DNA of 64,000 nt from CAYJLF01 sp964371055 (GTDB taxonomy: Bacteria > Eisenbacteria > RBG-16-71-46 > CAIMUX01). The stretch covers positions 62,001 through 126,000 of the forward strand of contig CAYJLF010000014.1 of NCBI GenBank assembly GCA_964371055.1. The letters run 5' to 3'. How positions within the stretch are numbered: position 1 is the first letter of the stretch; each line of letters begins with the position of its first letter. Position numbers and translations under genes: made by a program. The notes below the pieces were generated by a model. It saw only the letters and a list, made by a program, of their open reading frames with translations, ran no database searches and was not told where the DNA came from. This document shows, in pieces, positions 8,273-16,687 of the stretch.

Positions 8273-9697
8273 TTACCTCACGAGCACGAGACGGTGCGCC
8301 TCCTGCCGGGCCCCGGATGAGACCCGGTAGTAGTACACACCGGCGGGCAGATCCCGGCCGGACGCGTCGGTGCCGTCCCAGATCGCGGCGCCGGCCCCAC
8401 TCAGCGCCACCTCGTCCAGCAACCGGCGGACCTCGCGGCCCGAGACATCGTAGATGCAGAGCGTCACCGCACCGGGTTGCGGCAGCGCGAAACGGATCTC
8501 GGTGGAACCCCTGAACGGGTTCGGGAAGCTCGATCCCGAGGCCAGCGCCACCCGCGCCGCCTGCGCCTTCCCTTCCGGTACGTACCCGTCGCTCAGAGTC
8601 AGCAGGAACGCCACGATGTCATCCACGTCCTGGTCGGAGAGCCCGAGGTTGCCGAGTTCGTCCGTGTTGACGTTTTCCGGGACCTCCGGCGGAGGCCATC
8701 CTCCCAGGTCCCGCGTGTTGTAGAAATCGACGACCTCGTGCAGCGACTTGAAGGCGCCGTTGTGCATGAAGGCATGAACGAATCCGGGATACGGGTCCTT
8801 GGCCACGTTCCGCAGCGTCGGCACCTTCATCTTGCCGTTCTGCGCGGGATCACCCACCACCGCCCCCAGCCCGTAGTCGATCCAGCCGTCCTTCAGCGGG
8901 TTGAAGCCCGGCGGCATGTCATAGAACGGGTTCTCCAGGTTCTTCGGCACCCCGAGATTGTCATAGGTGTAGTCGGTGAAGAGCGGGGGCGTCCCGTCCT
9001 CGGACGCCTGGCTCGGATGGCAGGCCGAGCACATCGCCGGCCCCTCGTACAACTGCAGCCCGCGCATCTCCTGCTCCGTCAACTCAACCATGCCGGCCAG
9101 GTAGTAGTCGTACTTCGAGCTGAACTGGTCGACCTCTTCGGACCCCTCGTAGGCGCCGATCGCCTGGGCGATCTGCTCATACGCCATCTCGATGTCGTTG
9201 AAGGCCTCGGCCCCCCAGACCTCGCGGAAGAGGTCGGCGTAGTCACCGTGCTTGACCCGCGTGACGACATGGCGCTTGTTCGGGTTGTTCTGCTCGAGCA
9301 TGTTCAGGAACGGTCCTTTGGCCTGCTCGACAACGTTGGCCGCGCGCCCATCCCAGAACATCCCTCCGACATACATCTCTTCGACCGGGTCATAGTAGAA
9401 GTCCGGACTGAAGACGACGTAGGCCGACGCCGGCGGCTTGCGATTGCCGAAGCGGGTGTGCACCGCGCCCGGATAGACCGCGCCGTGCGCGTTGAGCTCG
9501 GAAACCGGACCCGTGAAGCCGACGGCCGGATCGTGGCAGGTAGCGCACGACTGGCCGGGCGGCGTGGAGAGACGGGTATCGAAAAAGAGGAGCTTGCCGA
9601 GCTGTTCAAGCGGAGTCAGTTCCGCCGTGGCCGGAATCGCCGCGGCGATCAGGACCAGAAGGAGCGGGACGATCGTGAAGACCTTGCTGCTTCTCAT
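8273..9697 (-). CDS. Secreted di-haem cytochrome c peroxidase (MauG/CCP family) with FlgD-Ig-like C-terminal domain
   Basis: A 474-residue exported protein. A signal peptide (MRSSKVFTIV..PATA) is followed by a high-homology CCP core: LGKLLFFDTRLS, haem motif CATCH (51-55), FWDGRA near 114, a second haem motif CSACH (223-227), and LRNVAKDPYPGFVHAFMHNG further on. Characterised relatives reduce hydrogen peroxide in the periplasm or oxidise protein or small-molecule substrates. Residues from about 390 form a FlgD-Ig/T9SS-like domain (SSFPNPFRGSTEIRF, WDGTDASGRDLPAGVYYYR), unusual for a CCP and suggesting surface attachment or release. The start at 9697 has GGAGGTGG 5 bases upstream. It is downstream of, and codirectional with, the hydrolase gene. 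Confidence 0.9.
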   Translation of the reverse strand: MRSSKVFTIVPLLLVLIAAAIPATAELTPLEQLGKLLFFDTRLSTPPGQSCATCHDPAVGFTGPVSELNAHGAVYPGAVHTRFGNRKPPASAYVVFSPDFYYDPVEEMYVGGMFWDGRAANVVEQAKGPFLNMLEQNNPNKRHVVTRVKHGDYADLFREVWGAEAFNDIEMAYEQIAQAIGAYEGSEEVDQFSSKYDYYLAGMVELTEQEMRGLQLYEGPAMCSACHPSQASEDGTPPLFTDYTYDNLGVPKNLENPFYDMPPGFNPLKDGWIDYGLGAVVGDPAQNGKMKVPTLRNVAKDPYPGFVHAFMHNGAFKSLHEVVDFYNTRDLGGWPPPEVPENVNTDELGNLGLSDQDVDDIVAFLLTLSDGYVPEGKAQAARVALASGSSFPNPFRGSTEIRFALPQPGAVTLCIYDVSGREVRRLLDEVALSGAGAAIWDGTDASGRDLPAGVYYYRVSSGARQEAHRLVLVR

Positions 9698-9983
9698 GAC
9701 AACCACCTCCGACATCCCGGGCGCGCAGAAGCCTGGTGCCTCCTGCGCGAGGCCACGGAACGGCCTGGAAGCGGTGCTCACATCGTCGCCCGGGAGTCGA
9801 CCAGACGCTGACCGAACCTCCCTGAATCGGCGGTCCTCCGACGGGCGGGGCGGACGAACGGAGGACCAACACTGCGAGCGGCCGTGACTCTATCCCTCAC
9901 GCCAGTTATACACAAGCACATTCACACGCCGGGACGACGGTTGCCGACGAGCCGAGATGCGGTCTCGTTCCGGGCGCGGTCTC

Positions 9984-12347
9984 TTACCGCAGCACGACCT
10001 TATTCGTCGCGGCCCAGCCCTCGCCCTGGAGACTCAGGAGATAGAGACCCGCGGCGAGGCGCCGCCCGCGCTGGTCCACCGGGTCCCACGTCACGGCGTG
10101 GGTTCCCTCGGTGAAGGTCGACCCCGACCATCCGGTCGATTCGATCCTCCGGCCGACCGCGTCGAACAGCAACAGGCGCGCCCTCCCGGCCGGAGGAATC
10201 GTGAAGCGGATCGTCGCGGCCGCCCCGGCGGGATTCGGGTAGATCGCCTCGACCCGCGCCGGCGTTCGGACCAGTCCGGCGACCGGTTCCACCGTCGTGG
10301 TCACGCCGGAGCTGATCTCCGCCCGGAGCCAGGCGGCATTCTCCGCCGTGATGTCGACATGCTCCTGGTTCTCTCCCCCGGTCGGGAAGTAGACCGCATC
10401 GAACGGGGTGTGCGCCAGGAGGTCGGGATCGTTCGCGATGTCGTACAGGAGATCGTTCGTGTCGATCGCCAGGGCACTGACGGTCGGGATGAACGCGTGA
10501 TTGGGGTGCAACGCCTCGATGTCGCCGTAAGGGGCCTCGACCGCGTCCATCTCCGCCATGCTGTCCCGCCATCCGCCCGGCGCGCTGTCGTAGGGGCGCG
10601 TGGCCGAGACGGTCACGTCGAGGTTGTCCGACGGCAGCAGGATGAAGTTGATCTCTCCCTGAAAGATCCTCTGGCTCGTCCCGTCCGGCACGGCCCACAC
10701 ATTGCCGATGATGTCGACGAGGAAACTGAAGTACTCCCAGCGGATGATCTGCGCCGCCGGAGCGAACCCCTGGTTCTGCCGCGCCGCGCTGCCGTTGGCG
10801 ACCGCCACCAGCCGCGGCCCCACCGGCCAGTCGCCCAGCCCCGCGAGGTCGACGAGGAACTGACCGCGCAACGGATCGCCCTGTCCCGTCGATCCCGGGG
10901 GATCCGTGTGGTGATAGGCGAGCAGCTGGCGCGCCCCCGGCGTGTCGAGCGCGGCCAGGAGCGCGGCGGCCTCCGCCGACTGATCGGCGAAGAACCAGAG
11001 CCAGTACTGGATGCCGAGCGGGATGTTCGCCCCGTTCTGCGGCGAGTCGAAGGAGACGAACGTCCGCACGCCGTGCGGCTGGCTGTTCGCCTCCATCCAG
11101 GCGAGGGCGTAGCGCCCGATCAATCCCCCCATGCTCGCCCCGGCCAGGGCGAGAGAGCGCTCCGGGCCGACCAGGGCGCGCACCTGCTGGATCAGCTCGA
11201 CGGCGACGAAGGCGTTGCGCTGCAGGTAATCGACCGAGTCGTCGAAGTTCAGCACGACCGCGTCGAAGCCGTCAGCGCGCAGGTCCTCGATCAGGTTCTG
11301 CCGGTTGAGGAGATCGTACAGCTCGTCCCAGTTCATGCTGTTGTCGAGGTCGAACCCCTCGATGACCACCGCCGGCTCGGTCAGGGTCGAGTGTCCTTCC
11401 GCGAGGTAGACGTAAGCCTCACCGCTTCCGAGTCCGCCTGCGTAGGGAATCGTCGCCGTGACGTGGAGGGTATCGTGCGGCGCCGGCGCACGCAGGGAAC
11501 GCACTTCGAAGAGGCCCGCGGCATGCCGGAGCGAGCCGTCGGCCGCCGCGCGGCGCAGGCGGATCGTTCTCGGCCCGGTGGCATCGTAGCGCACCGTCGC
11601 GATCCGGCCCGGCTCGAGCCCGATCCAGCCCTGTCCATCCTCGAAGTCGATCTCGATCGAGCCCGGCAGCAGCTCCTCGTCCGTGAAGAGCAAGCCAGCG
11701 TCGAGACGGAACGACACCTCCCCGCCGTGGTAGGTATGGCCGAAGAGCGGCGCAAAGGACGTCACCCGTGCAGGGGCGTAAGGATCGCCCGCGCCGGCCA
11801 CCAGCCGGCCGCCGGCCGTCCGCAACGCTCCGCTCTCGAGCGCGTCAGGACGCAGGCGCGCGGCCTGGATGTCGAGCAACGCCAGCGGGACGATCGCCTC
11901 GTCCCGGCGGGCCGCCCGGCGCCGCAGCTCTTCGGTCGCCGGCCACGCGGAACCATCCATCCGGCTGCCACGCACCTGGTGATAGACCTGGCGCCACTGC
12001 GCCGCCGTCAGGGCCGGCGCCTCCGCCGAACCGTCCAGGGGCGCGAGCGGGACCAGTTCCAACATCCGGTCGAGGAGCGTGCCGCCCGGTACCGTCGCGG
12101 GATCGAGGGCCGAGGTCTGCGCGGCCAGACGTTCGCCGATCGCGCTCGCTGCGGCAGCGGATACCGAGAGCGGAGGCAGCAGGATCACCGTCAGAATCGA
12201 CAGACGGAAGACACAGAGTGCCCTCGCGGCCGTCCATCTGCCGGACCGGTCCGCATTCCATCGTCTCCGCGGGCGGGCCGCCCGGGGATCGGTCGGGGTC
12301 CTCCGCGAGGACGCGCCCCGCGCACCAGAGAAGAGCGTACGGTTCAT
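9984..12347 (-). CDS. Secreted alpha/beta hydrolase (lipase/esterase-like) with FlgD-Ig-like C-terminal domain
   Basis: A 787-residue protein whose start at 12347 has GGAGGAGG just upstream. The N-terminus is long and basic, with the hydrophobic stretch of a signal peptide at about 46-66. A beta-rich region (200-320) precedes an alpha/beta hydrolase core: a strand (EPAVVIEGFDLDN), then the nucleophile elbow GASMGG (403-408, Ser405), then FVSFDSPQNGANIP, a segment typical of lipase-like and PGAP1-like hydrolases. A late His (EALHPNHAFIPTVSA) could complete the triad. The final 85 residues are the FlgD-Ig-like domain (IYPNPAGAAATIRF, WDPVDQRGRRLAAGLYLL). The substrate cannot be told from sequence. 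Confidence 0.8.
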   Translation of the reverse strand: MNRTLFSGARGASSRRTPTDPRAARPRRRWNADRSGRWTAARALCVFRLSILTVILLPPLSVSAAAASAIGERLAAQTSALDPATVPGGTLLDRMLELVPLAPLDGSAEAPALTAAQWRQVYHQVRGSRMDGSAWPATEELRRRAARRDEAIVPLALLDIQAARLRPDALESGALRTAGGRLVAGAGDPYAPARVTSFAPLFGHTYHGGEVSFRLDAGLLFTDEELLPGSIEIDFEDGQGWIGLEPGRIATVRYDATGPRTIRLRRAAADGSLRHAAGLFEVRSLRAPAPHDTLHVTATIPYAGGLGSGEAYVYLAEGHSTLTEPAVVIEGFDLDNSMNWDELYDLLNRQNLIEDLRADGFDAVVLNFDDSVDYLQRNAFVAVELIQQVRALVGPERSLALAGASMGGLIGRYALAWMEANSQPHGVRTFVSFDSPQNGANIPLGIQYWLWFFADQSAEAAALLAALDTPGARQLLAYHHTDPPGSTGQGDPLRGQFLVDLAGLGDWPVGPRLVAVANGSAARQNQGFAPAAQIIRWEYFSFLVDIIGNVWAVPDGTSQRIFQGEINFILLPSDNLDVTVSATRPYDSAPGGWRDSMAEMDAVEAPYGDIEALHPNHAFIPTVSALAIDTNDLLYDIANDPDLLAHTPFDAVYFPTGGENQEHVDITAENAAWLRAEISSGVTTTVEPVAGLVRTPARVEAIYPNPAGAAATIRFTIPPAGRARLLLFDAVGRRIESTGWSGSTFTEGTHAVTWDPVDQRGRRLAAGLYLLSLQGEGWAATNKVVLR

Positions 12348-12516
12348 GATCCTCCTCCGGCGTCGGTTCTGCCGGGTGCACGATCGGCACAGACCAGCAT
12401 AGCAGGTCGGGGACGGCGGCCACGAGAGGAACGGCTGGGCGGCAGGCGGAACGGCCACGCCCCGGGATCACCCCGAGTCGCGGCCGTTGCCGGAATCCCG
12501 AACGACGATCTCGATC

Positions 12517-13014
12517 TCAGCTCTTCTGCGCGTCCAGCAGAAGCTTCCGCGTGTACGGAATCAGCCCGCCCGCATCGACGATCGCCTGCCGCGCCTTCGG
12601 GAGCGGCACGGTGGCATAGCTCTTCCCGGTCGTCTTGTTGGTCACGGTCGTCGCGCCTACCTCCAGCTCATCCCCCTCGGACGCCTCGATCTCCGGACAG
12701 ATGATGGTGCAGAGACCGACGTTGATCGAATTCTGGAGGAAGATCCTCGCGAAACCGCGCGCCACCACGACCAGGCCGGATCCATTGAGACAGGACGCCG
12801 CCTGCTCGCGGGACGAGCCGCAGCCGAAGTTCTGCCCGGCCACGATGACACTCCCCGGCGCCAGCCTCTTCTCCTTGATCTTCCCGTTGATCTCGGGAAA
12901 GTCGGCGAAGGCGAACTGCGGTGTCTCGGACGGAAGAACCGTCGCCATGAAACGACCCGGGTAGATCGTGTCGGTCGAGACGTCGTCGCCGACCTTGAAA
13001 ACCACCTGCGCCAT
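12517..13014 (-). CDS. leuD: 3-isopropylmalate dehydratase / homoaconitase-type small subunit
   Basis: A 165-residue swivel-domain subunit of the aconitase superfamily. Seen in sequence: GDDVSTDTIYPGRF at the N-terminus, the substrate-loop region GQNFGCGSSREQA and the following VVVARGFARIFLQNSINVG. The length fits the short archaeal-type LeuD/HacB class. It pairs with the large subunit, whose stop lies 4 bases upstream of this start, to make the 4Fe-4S isomerase that interconverts 2- and 3-isopropylmalate or homocitrate and homoisocitrate. Substrate choice depends on a short loop that I cannot assign with confidence. No other leucine or lysine genes lie in the window, so the symbol is provisional. 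Confidence 0.88.
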   Translation of the reverse strand: MAQVVFKVGDDVSTDTIYPGRFMATVLPSETPQFAFADFPEINGKIKEKRLAPGSVIVAGQNFGCGSSREQAASCLNGSGLVVVARGFARIFLQNSINVGLCTIICPEIEASEGDELEVGATTVTNKTTGKSYATVPLPKARQAIVDAGGLIPYTRKLLLDAQKS

Positions 13015-13018
13015 CTTG

Positions 13019-14308
13019 CTACCCTACCTTTCTCGGATCGGTGATCACGCCCGACAGGGACGAAGCCGCAGCCACAGCCGGCGAACAGAGATAGACCTCG
13101 GCATTGGGGTTGCCCATGCGGCCCTTGAAGTTCCGGTTGGTGGTGGAGAGAGCCACCTCGCCGTCGCCCAAAGCTCCCTGGTGGACGCCGAGGCAGCAGC
13201 CGCACCCCGGATTCACGATGACGGCGCCGGCATCGACCAGGGACTCCAGCACTCCCTCCTTCATGGCCTGCTTGTAGATCCGCCAGGTGGCGGGAAAGAC
13301 GAGCATCCGCACACCCTGGGCCAGCTTCTTCCCCTTCACGATCCCGGCCGCCATCTGCAGATCGTCGAGCCGGCCGTTGGTGCAGGAACCGATCACGATC
13401 TGGTCGATCTTCGTCCCGGCCACCGCTTCGAGCGGCTTGACATTGTCGACGGTGTGCGGACAGGCAATCTGCGGCTGCAATGTCGAGACGTCGATCTCGA
13501 TCACCCGGTCATAGACGGCATCCGCATCCGCGACGACCCGCTGGAAGGGACCGCTCAGCCCTGCCTCCGTGCGGAGATACTGCTCGGTTTCGTCGTCCGC
13601 CGGCACGATCCCCGAGGTGGCGCCGGCCTCCACCGTCATATTGCAGATCACGAGGCGGCCCGAGGTCGACATCTTCTCGATGGTGTCGCCGTGGAACTCG
13701 ATGACGCGGAAGTTTGCTCCTTCCGCGGTGAGCAGCCCGACGAGGTGGAGGATCAGGTCCTTCGGTCCCACGCGCTCGGGGAACTTCCCCTTGACCACCA
13801 CCTTGATCGTGGCCGGGACCTCGACATTGAGCACGCGGCCGAGCGTCCAGACGCTTGCCATCTCGGTCGCGCCGATGCCGAAGGCGAAGGCCCCGAGCGC
13901 ACCGTGGCTCGTGGTGTGGCTGTCGGTGCCGACCACGACCTGCCCCGGCTGAATGTAGCCGTTCTCGGGCAGAATCTGGTGGCAGATCCCACCCTCGTCG
14001 CCGCGCACATCATGGAAGTTGGGAATCCCCTGCTTCGCGACGAAATCGCGGATCTTCTTCTGGTTGGTCGCGGTTTTGGAGCTCTCGGCCGGGACGCGAT
14101 GATCGAAGATGATCACCGGCCGGGTGGGATCCCACACGCGCGGCTCGAGCCCCGTCCCCTTGTACACTTCATTGAACTGGTTGATCACCAGCGCGGCGTT
14201 CTCGTGGGACATCGCCACGTCGACGCGCGGCTCGACCACATCACCGACCTTGACCGCGGGGAGGCCCGCGGCCCGGGCCAGGATCTTTTCGACTACGGTC
14301 ATGCCCAT
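13019..14308 (-). CDS. leuC: 3-isopropylmalate dehydratase / homoaconitase-type large subunit
   Basis: A 429-residue 4Fe-4S aconitase-family large subunit of the short archaeal/type-2 class. The cluster ligands are visible: Cys in IGSCTNGR and two in NPGCGCCLG. Other signatures are VVGTDSHTTSHGALGAFAFG and SSKTATNQKKIRDF. It isomerises isopropylmalate or homocitrate in the cytoplasm together with the small subunit 4 bases downstream. The start at 14308 is chosen because GGAGGGG lies about 10 bases upstream; a second in-frame ATG at 14302 is possible. The frame is open to 14470, but that extension is Gly/Arg/Pro-rich and not protein-like. It is divergent from the ABC transporter genes. Confidence 0.9.
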   Translation of the reverse strand: MGMTVVEKILARAAGLPAVKVGDVVEPRVDVAMSHENAALVINQFNEVYKGTGLEPRVWDPTRPVIIFDHRVPAESSKTATNQKKIRDFVAKQGIPNFHDVRGDEGGICHQILPENGYIQPGQVVVGTDSHTTSHGALGAFAFGIGATEMASVWTLGRVLNVEVPATIKVVVKGKFPERVGPKDLILHLVGLLTAEGANFRVIEFHGDTIEKMSTSGRLVICNMTVEAGATSGIVPADDETEQYLRTEAGLSGPFQRVVADADAVYDRVIEIDVSTLQPQIACPHTVDNVKPLEAVAGTKIDQIVIGSCTNGRLDDLQMAAGIVKGKKLAQGVRMLVFPATWRIYKQAMKEGVLESLVDAGAVIVNPGCGCCLGVHQGALGDGEVALSTTNRNFKGRMGNPNAEVYLCSPAVAAASSLSGVITDPRKVG

Positions 14309-14627
14309 GATCGTTTCCCCTCCGCCCACGATCCCCGCCCCGCCCGCGCCGGGCGCGCGTCTGATCCCTGGGCCCTGATGGCGCTCTGAACCGGGGCGCA
14401 TCCCCGGCCCGAGCCGTGACGATACCATCCCGCCAGCGCCCGGCGCACGCGCCCGATCGGGCGCTTTCACCCCACCCCGCCGGACCCGCGACCGGAGGAC
14501 AGGCCCGAACGAGATGCGGTATCAAGTACTCGCCCCCGCGCGCGACTGCGGACCGGTCCAACGGCCCCTCCGGGGGTCCGGGCGAGTGGCGGGTTGTCCC
14601 GATCCCCGGCACGCGGCATCATGCGCC
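14309..14627. other. Intergenic region between divergent leuC and ABC transporter genes
   Basis: A 319-base, very GC-rich spacer that must hold promoters for both directions. I see no convincing -35/-10 pair, riboswitch or small ORF. Short GC palindromes are present, but none stands out from base composition. Confidence 0.4.
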
Positions 14628-15308
14628 ATGCTTCGCGTGGAAGGCCTGACGCGCATCTATCGCCTCGGCGGGCAGGAGGTGCGCGCCCTGGACGGAGTCG
14701 ATCTCTCGATCGGCTCCGGGGAGTATCTGCGCATCATCGGAGCTTCCGGCTCCGGCAAGTCGACTCTCCTCAATCTTCTGGCGGGACTCGATCGCCCGAC
14801 GGAGGGACGCATCGTCACTCCCGAAGGCGACCTCGCCGCGTTCTCCCGCTCCGAACTCGCGCGCTGGCGCGCCCGGGCCATCGGGATGGTCTTCCAGACC
14901 TTCAACCTCATCCCGCATCGCACGGCCGAGCAGAACGTCGAGCTCGCGCTCCTCTTTCACGGCGTCGCGGCGGCCGACCGGACGCGGCGGTCGCGCGCGA
15001 TGCTCGAGGAACTCGGCCTGTCGGGGCGGATGCACCATCGCCCCGCGGACCTGTCGGGCGGAGAACAACAGCGCGTCGCCCTGGCCCGGGCTCTGGTCAA
15101 GCGGCCTCGCTACCTCCTGGCGGATGAGCCGACCGGGAATCTCGACCGCGAGAACGCCGCCGCGATCGCGGAACGCCTGGCGGCCCTGAGCCGGGAGGGA
15201 ATCACGGTGATCCTCGTCACCCACGATCCGGCGCTCGCGGCATCGGACGCTGATCGGACCATCCGCCTCGCCTGGGGGCGCGTCGAGGCTGAGGGGGCCC
15301 GCGTATGA
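14628..15308 (+). CDS. ABC transporter ATPase, LolD/MacB/FtsE type
   Basis: A 226-residue nucleotide-binding subunit. Walker A GASGSGKST, the Q-loop in MVFQTFNLIPH, signature LSGGEQQRVALARAL, Walker B YLLADEPTGNLD and the switch His in VTHD are all present. The FQTFNLIPH and DEPTGNLD forms are typical of the LolD/MacB group, which drives mechanotransmission from the inner membrane rather than classical substrate import. The start at 14628 gives the normal family N-terminus (MLRVEGLTRIYRLGGQEV); an in-frame start at 14514 would add 38 atypical residues. No clear Shine-Dalgarno is seen. Its stop overlaps the permease start, so the two are coupled. Confidence 0.92.
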   Translation: MLRVEGLTRIYRLGGQEVRALDGVDLSIGSGEYLRIIGASGSGKSTLLNLLAGLDRPTEGRIVTPEGDLAAFSRSELARWRARAIGMVFQTFNLIPHRTAEQNVELALLFHGVAAADRTRRSRAMLEELGLSGRMHHRPADLSGGEQQRVALARALVKRPRYLLADEPTGNLDRENAAAIAERLAALSREGITVILVTHDPALAASDADRTIRLAWGRVEAEGARV

Positions 15309-16639
15309 TGTTCGCGGAACTCCTGCGCATCGCATCGGGCAATCTCGCCCGGATGAAACTGCGGACGGCGCTTACCTCCGCGGGGGTGATGGTCGGGATC
15401 GGCGCGCTCGTTGCCATGCTCTCCTTCGCCTTCGGCATCCAGCGGAACATCGGCGCGGAGTTCCGGCAGATCGGGCTCTTCCGCACCCTGCAGGTCAAAC
15501 CCGAGGCCGCCGCGATCGATCACGACGCTCTGGAACGGATGGCATCCATCCCCGGAGTCAGCCTCGTCTATCCACAGCAATCGTTCGAAGCCGAAGTCAC
15601 GGTCGACACTTTGACCCGAAAGGCGGTCGTGCAGGGATTACCGGCGCGATTCGTTCACGAGCGTCCTTTCGGAAGCATCGTCAGCGGCCGTTTCTTCGCC
15701 GCCGACTCCAGCCGGGAGGCGGTCGTCACGACGGCCTGGCTGAAGAGCGTCGCGCTCCCCCCCGACTCCATTCTGGGTCGTTCCGTGCGGATCCGGGCGG
15801 CCGGGACCGAGGAGATCCTGGCCGGACTCGGCCGCCGGTACCTCGATCGCCAGGGGCTCCCCCCCGCCTGGTCCCGGGCCATCGCACGGGCCGCCGAGAT
15901 CCTGGCCGCCCGCCTTCGGCCGCACCCGCTCGACCTCACGGTCGTCGGCGTCGTCGAGGTCGACTGGGGATTCGGATTCCGCCTGGGCGAACTGCTCGTT
16001 CCCTCACCGCTCGTCGCGTCGGTGGATCATCTCTCCTTCAGCGATCCGATGGAGCTGATGGCGCTGGCCTCCACGCCCCCCGACTCCGGGTTCGCGATGG
16101 CCGTCGTCACGGTGGCGTCGGAACGGGACTACGACCGCGTGCGGCGCGAGGTCGAGGAGATGGGGTTCGGGGTCGTCGACTTCCACGCACAGTTCGACCG
16201 GATGCGGCGCGACTTCCTCGTCCTCGACGCGTTCGTGGTGGTGATCGGCCTGGTGGCGCTCTTCATCGCCTCCCTCGGCATCGTCAACACGCTGGTCATG
16301 TCGATCCTCGAGCGGACGCGCGAAATCGGCATCCTGAAGTCGCTCGGTGCGGAGGACGGGCAGATCCGCGCCCTCTTCCTGCTGGAGTCAGCCGCGATCG
16401 GGCTCATCGGATCGCTGGCCGGAATCCTCCTCGGCTACGGTGTCAGCCGCCTTGCATCGGTGGTCGCCCGGGCCTGGATGGTCCGGAAGGAGATCCCGCC
16501 CATCGACCCGTTCCATCTCCCCCTCTGGGTGGCCGGGGCCGGCGTACTCTTCGGCGTTCTGATCAGCATCCTGGCCGGGCTCTATCCGGCGAACCGCGCG
16601 GCGCGGATCGATCCGGTCCACGCTCTGCGACACGATTAG
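15305..16639 (+). CDS. ABC transporter permease, MacB/FtsX family
   Basis: A 444-residue permease with the MacB topology: one N-terminal helix (LTSAGVMVGIGALVAMLSFA), a large periplasmic domain of about 230 residues, then three C-terminal helices in the FtsX domain. The coupling motif ILERTREIGILKSLGA and the terminal GLYPANRAARIDPVHALR are diagnostic. With the ATPase immediately upstream (ATGA overlap) it forms a two-gene MacB-like exporter or lipoprotein-release-like system. No periplasmic adaptor gene is adjacent. Substrate unknown. An alternative ATG one codon on, at 15308, is equally possible. Confidence 0.9.
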   Translation: MMFAELLRIASGNLARMKLRTALTSAGVMVGIGALVAMLSFAFGIQRNIGAEFRQIGLFRTLQVKPEAAAIDHDALERMASIPGVSLVYPQQSFEAEVTVDTLTRKAVVQGLPARFVHERPFGSIVSGRFFAADSSREAVVTTAWLKSVALPPDSILGRSVRIRAAGTEEILAGLGRRYLDRQGLPPAWSRAIARAAEILAARLRPHPLDLTVVGVVEVDWGFGFRLGELLVPSPLVASVDHLSFSDPMELMALASTPPDSGFAMAVVTVASERDYDRVRREVEEMGFGVVDFHAQFDRMRRDFLVLDAFVVVIGLVALFIASLGIVNTLVMSILERTREIGILKSLGAEDGQIRALFLLESAAIGLIGSLAGILLGYGVSRLASVVARAWMVRKEIPPIDPFHLPLWVAGAGVLFGVLISILAGLYPANRAARIDPVHALRHD

Positions 16640-16687
16640 CCTACGGCGGCGGCGACCGCACCGCCGGCGCGAGATCGAGGAGAACCG

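Noticed and set aside
9957..12704. A 915-codon open frame on the plus strand
   Set aside because: Antisense to the secreted hydrolase gene, with Arg/Glu/Val shadow composition. The minus-strand product has a signal peptide, GASMGG and a C-terminal domain.
14514..14627. In-frame N-terminal extension of the ABC ATPase
   Set aside because: The extra 38 residues match nothing in the family, and the normal ABC N-terminus begins at 14628.
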